From: Setophaga petechia
Lineage: Eukaryota; Chordata; Aves; Passeriformes; Parulidae
Reading direction: 5' to 3'
NCBI GenBank assembly: GCA_024362935.1
Contig: JANCRA010000003.1
Span: 8,670,001 to 8,734,000 of the forward strand
Length of the DNA stretch: 64,000 bases
Each line of letters opens with the position of its first letter. Position 1 is the first letter of the stretch. The translations under genes were made by a program, and so were the position numbers. Shown here piece by piece: positions 62,351 through 64,000 of the stretch. The notes beneath the pieces were generated by a model. It was not told where the DNA came from, searched no databases, and worked only from the letters and a program-made list of their open reading frames with translations.

Positions 62351-64000
62351 TGAGCATATCCAAATTTGAACGCAGGATTTCATATGAAAGTGTTGACCCA
62401 TAACTGTTGGCCAAAATGCAAGCATTTAAGCCCAGGTCCAGGTAACACTTGTCTTTTGTAAAAAAAGGACACATTTTCTGTTGCTCCAGTAGATTTAGTT
62501 CAATTGCACCAAAGACAGCATTCAACTTACTATAAGTAACTGGAAAAATACAAGGAGCAATTTCTTATTCCCTCAGAGAAACCTTGCCGGACTTGCAAAT
62601 CTCCCTCTCCCTGAAGGGCATTCAAAATGCACCAAACAACAAAAATCCCCAAAGATGCATAATTAATGTGGTAGTTCAGCTATGATGTGGAAAAACAAGG
62701 AAAACATTGTATACTTCATTAATAAAAAGATTGTTTAAAATTGCTCTTCTGAAGTACAGACCAGAGGTCCAAATGTAAATTATACCAGAATCTGAAGTGC
62801 CAAAAGCATTGTCTTTATTTTAATAATGACATGTTGTTTCCACTGCCTTCTCTGTAAAGCTCCAAAATGCCAATTATCCACGGAAGTACACAGCTTCTCA
62901 GGTGAATTTTGCAATTCACCTGTCACTGAAGCAGCCGTGACCAGACTGCTGCAGCAGTGCCAGAGTTAAAAACCGAACACTAAAGTGCTGAGAGATTGTC
63001 CTGCAAGCTCAGCCACAAATTACAGCAAATTTATGTTGGTTTTTAGAAGTGCAGTACAGGCCAAAGAAAAGCTCTTGGCTGTGGCTAGCATGGCAATGCA
63101 GCCTGAGCAAATTACACAACTGAGAGGCAGGTTTACCATCCTCTGAGGTTGTCTCAGTCCCACCTTGCAGCTTCACAGCTCTGGCAAGGTCACAGGATGA
63201 GTGCAGCAAAGTTCCCCCATCTGAAATGGACCATGAAATTATCCCTGGATGGTGATGGGACACTTGGACAAGCGGAAGCTCTGCTCAGCCAGGCTGGTGC
63301 CCAGAGAAAGGTAAAGATGAGATTTTGGATATGATTAAGATTTCACTTCATGGCTTTGCCCAGATTCTGAAGTGACATATCTGGTCAAAACATTACCTGT
63401 TTGAGGTTACAACAAAGCAAAATTAGTCCATGACATGCCTACAGTTCAGAGATTGCATGTTTCATATTAATGGCATAATAAACATTTTCATTTTTGTACT
63501 GAAAGCAATACGTGATTTGAACTAATGTCTACATTTCAAGTAGTTCCATGCATTAAAGCAAATAGCAAAGATGTGCAAACTAACCATCTGGACTAGAGAT
63601 CTTTTTAAGAAACTCTTTTTACAAATAAGAACTTGCCTTAGCAAGGATTAAAAAAGCAAAGAAAGGGAATTAATAAAAATATTTTATTTGCTCTATTCTA
63701 TATATATATAAATTCTAATATATGTGTAAGCTATGGCATTCTTTCCCTCATATTCAACTCAAATAATTTCCTACAGACCATGAGGTGGAAGAGCTCTGGA
63801 ATTTATTTACAACTCTTAGTGGCAAGCCAACAAAGGAGGTGGTTACAGAATAAAACATAAAAATAACATAGTTCATGGTGAAATATAGCTAAATTATATT
63901 CAGAGGCAATTCTTTGCTACTTGCTTATAAACAAGTGGTACTAATCTGAACATAGGGAAATTGCTTTCTCAATGTAAGCTGGTTTGTACCAGAGAAGGTA
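62351..64000. other. Intergenic DNA, no gene recognised
   Basis: AT-rich sequence with a short TA run at 63699-63711. No open frame above 85 codons lies wholly within it, and no exon or repeat family was recognised. Confidence 0.5.

Noticed and set aside
62190..62525. 111-codon - strand open frame
   Set aside because: Most of it is the CR1 fragment read in its own direction (truncated LINE sequence), not a host gene.

Overview
The window is vertebrate, almost certainly avian and probably from a songbird. The evidence is a BEGAIN-type gene with canonical GT-AG introns, several truncated chicken-repeat-1 (CR1) LINE copies in both orientations, and two solo LTRs of a type I recall as common in passerine genomes. 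Placing it in passerines is inference. The DNA is mostly AT-rich and gene-poor, as expected of large introns and intergenic space.

One protein-coding gene is supported, on the + strand: the last three coding exons of BEGAIN (brain-enriched guanylate kinase-associated protein) at 33748-33855, 37929-38012 and 41253-42626. A 3' UTR follows, with a poly(A) signal at 43341. The exons join in phase 0 and encode the end of the N-terminal coiled coil plus the whole Ser-rich C-terminal part, 521 residues in all. The N-terminal coding exon(s) were not found, so bases 1-33747 are read as the 3' part of a long upstream intron. Two introns of about 4.1 and 3.2 kb separate the visible exons. The neighbouring gene WDR25, expected from mammalian synteny, was not recognised downstream.

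Mobile elements: two solo LTRs lie in opposite orientation (15732-16109 on +, 34975-35366 on -), both inside the inferred BEGAIN transcription unit. Clear CR1 3' fragments lie at 9535-9910, 28045-28940, 32472-32770, 35576-35870, 59561-60030 and 62101-62350, with older, weaker remnants elsewhere.

The most striking feature is a 7.3-kb tandem satellite at about 49575-56881, roughly 6 kb beyond the BEGAIN poly(A) site. It has about 19 monomers of 367-370 bp or 403-436 bp, arranged as a higher-order repeat. The 3' half is a clean A-B-C trimer with an exact 1170-bp period. The longer A monomers carry a 69-nt near-perfect hairpin with 33-bp arms. Two shorter monomers lack the left arm, which suggests the palindrome arose by fold-back template switching and then spread with the repeat unit. 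No second gene, RNA gene or prokaryote-type system was found.
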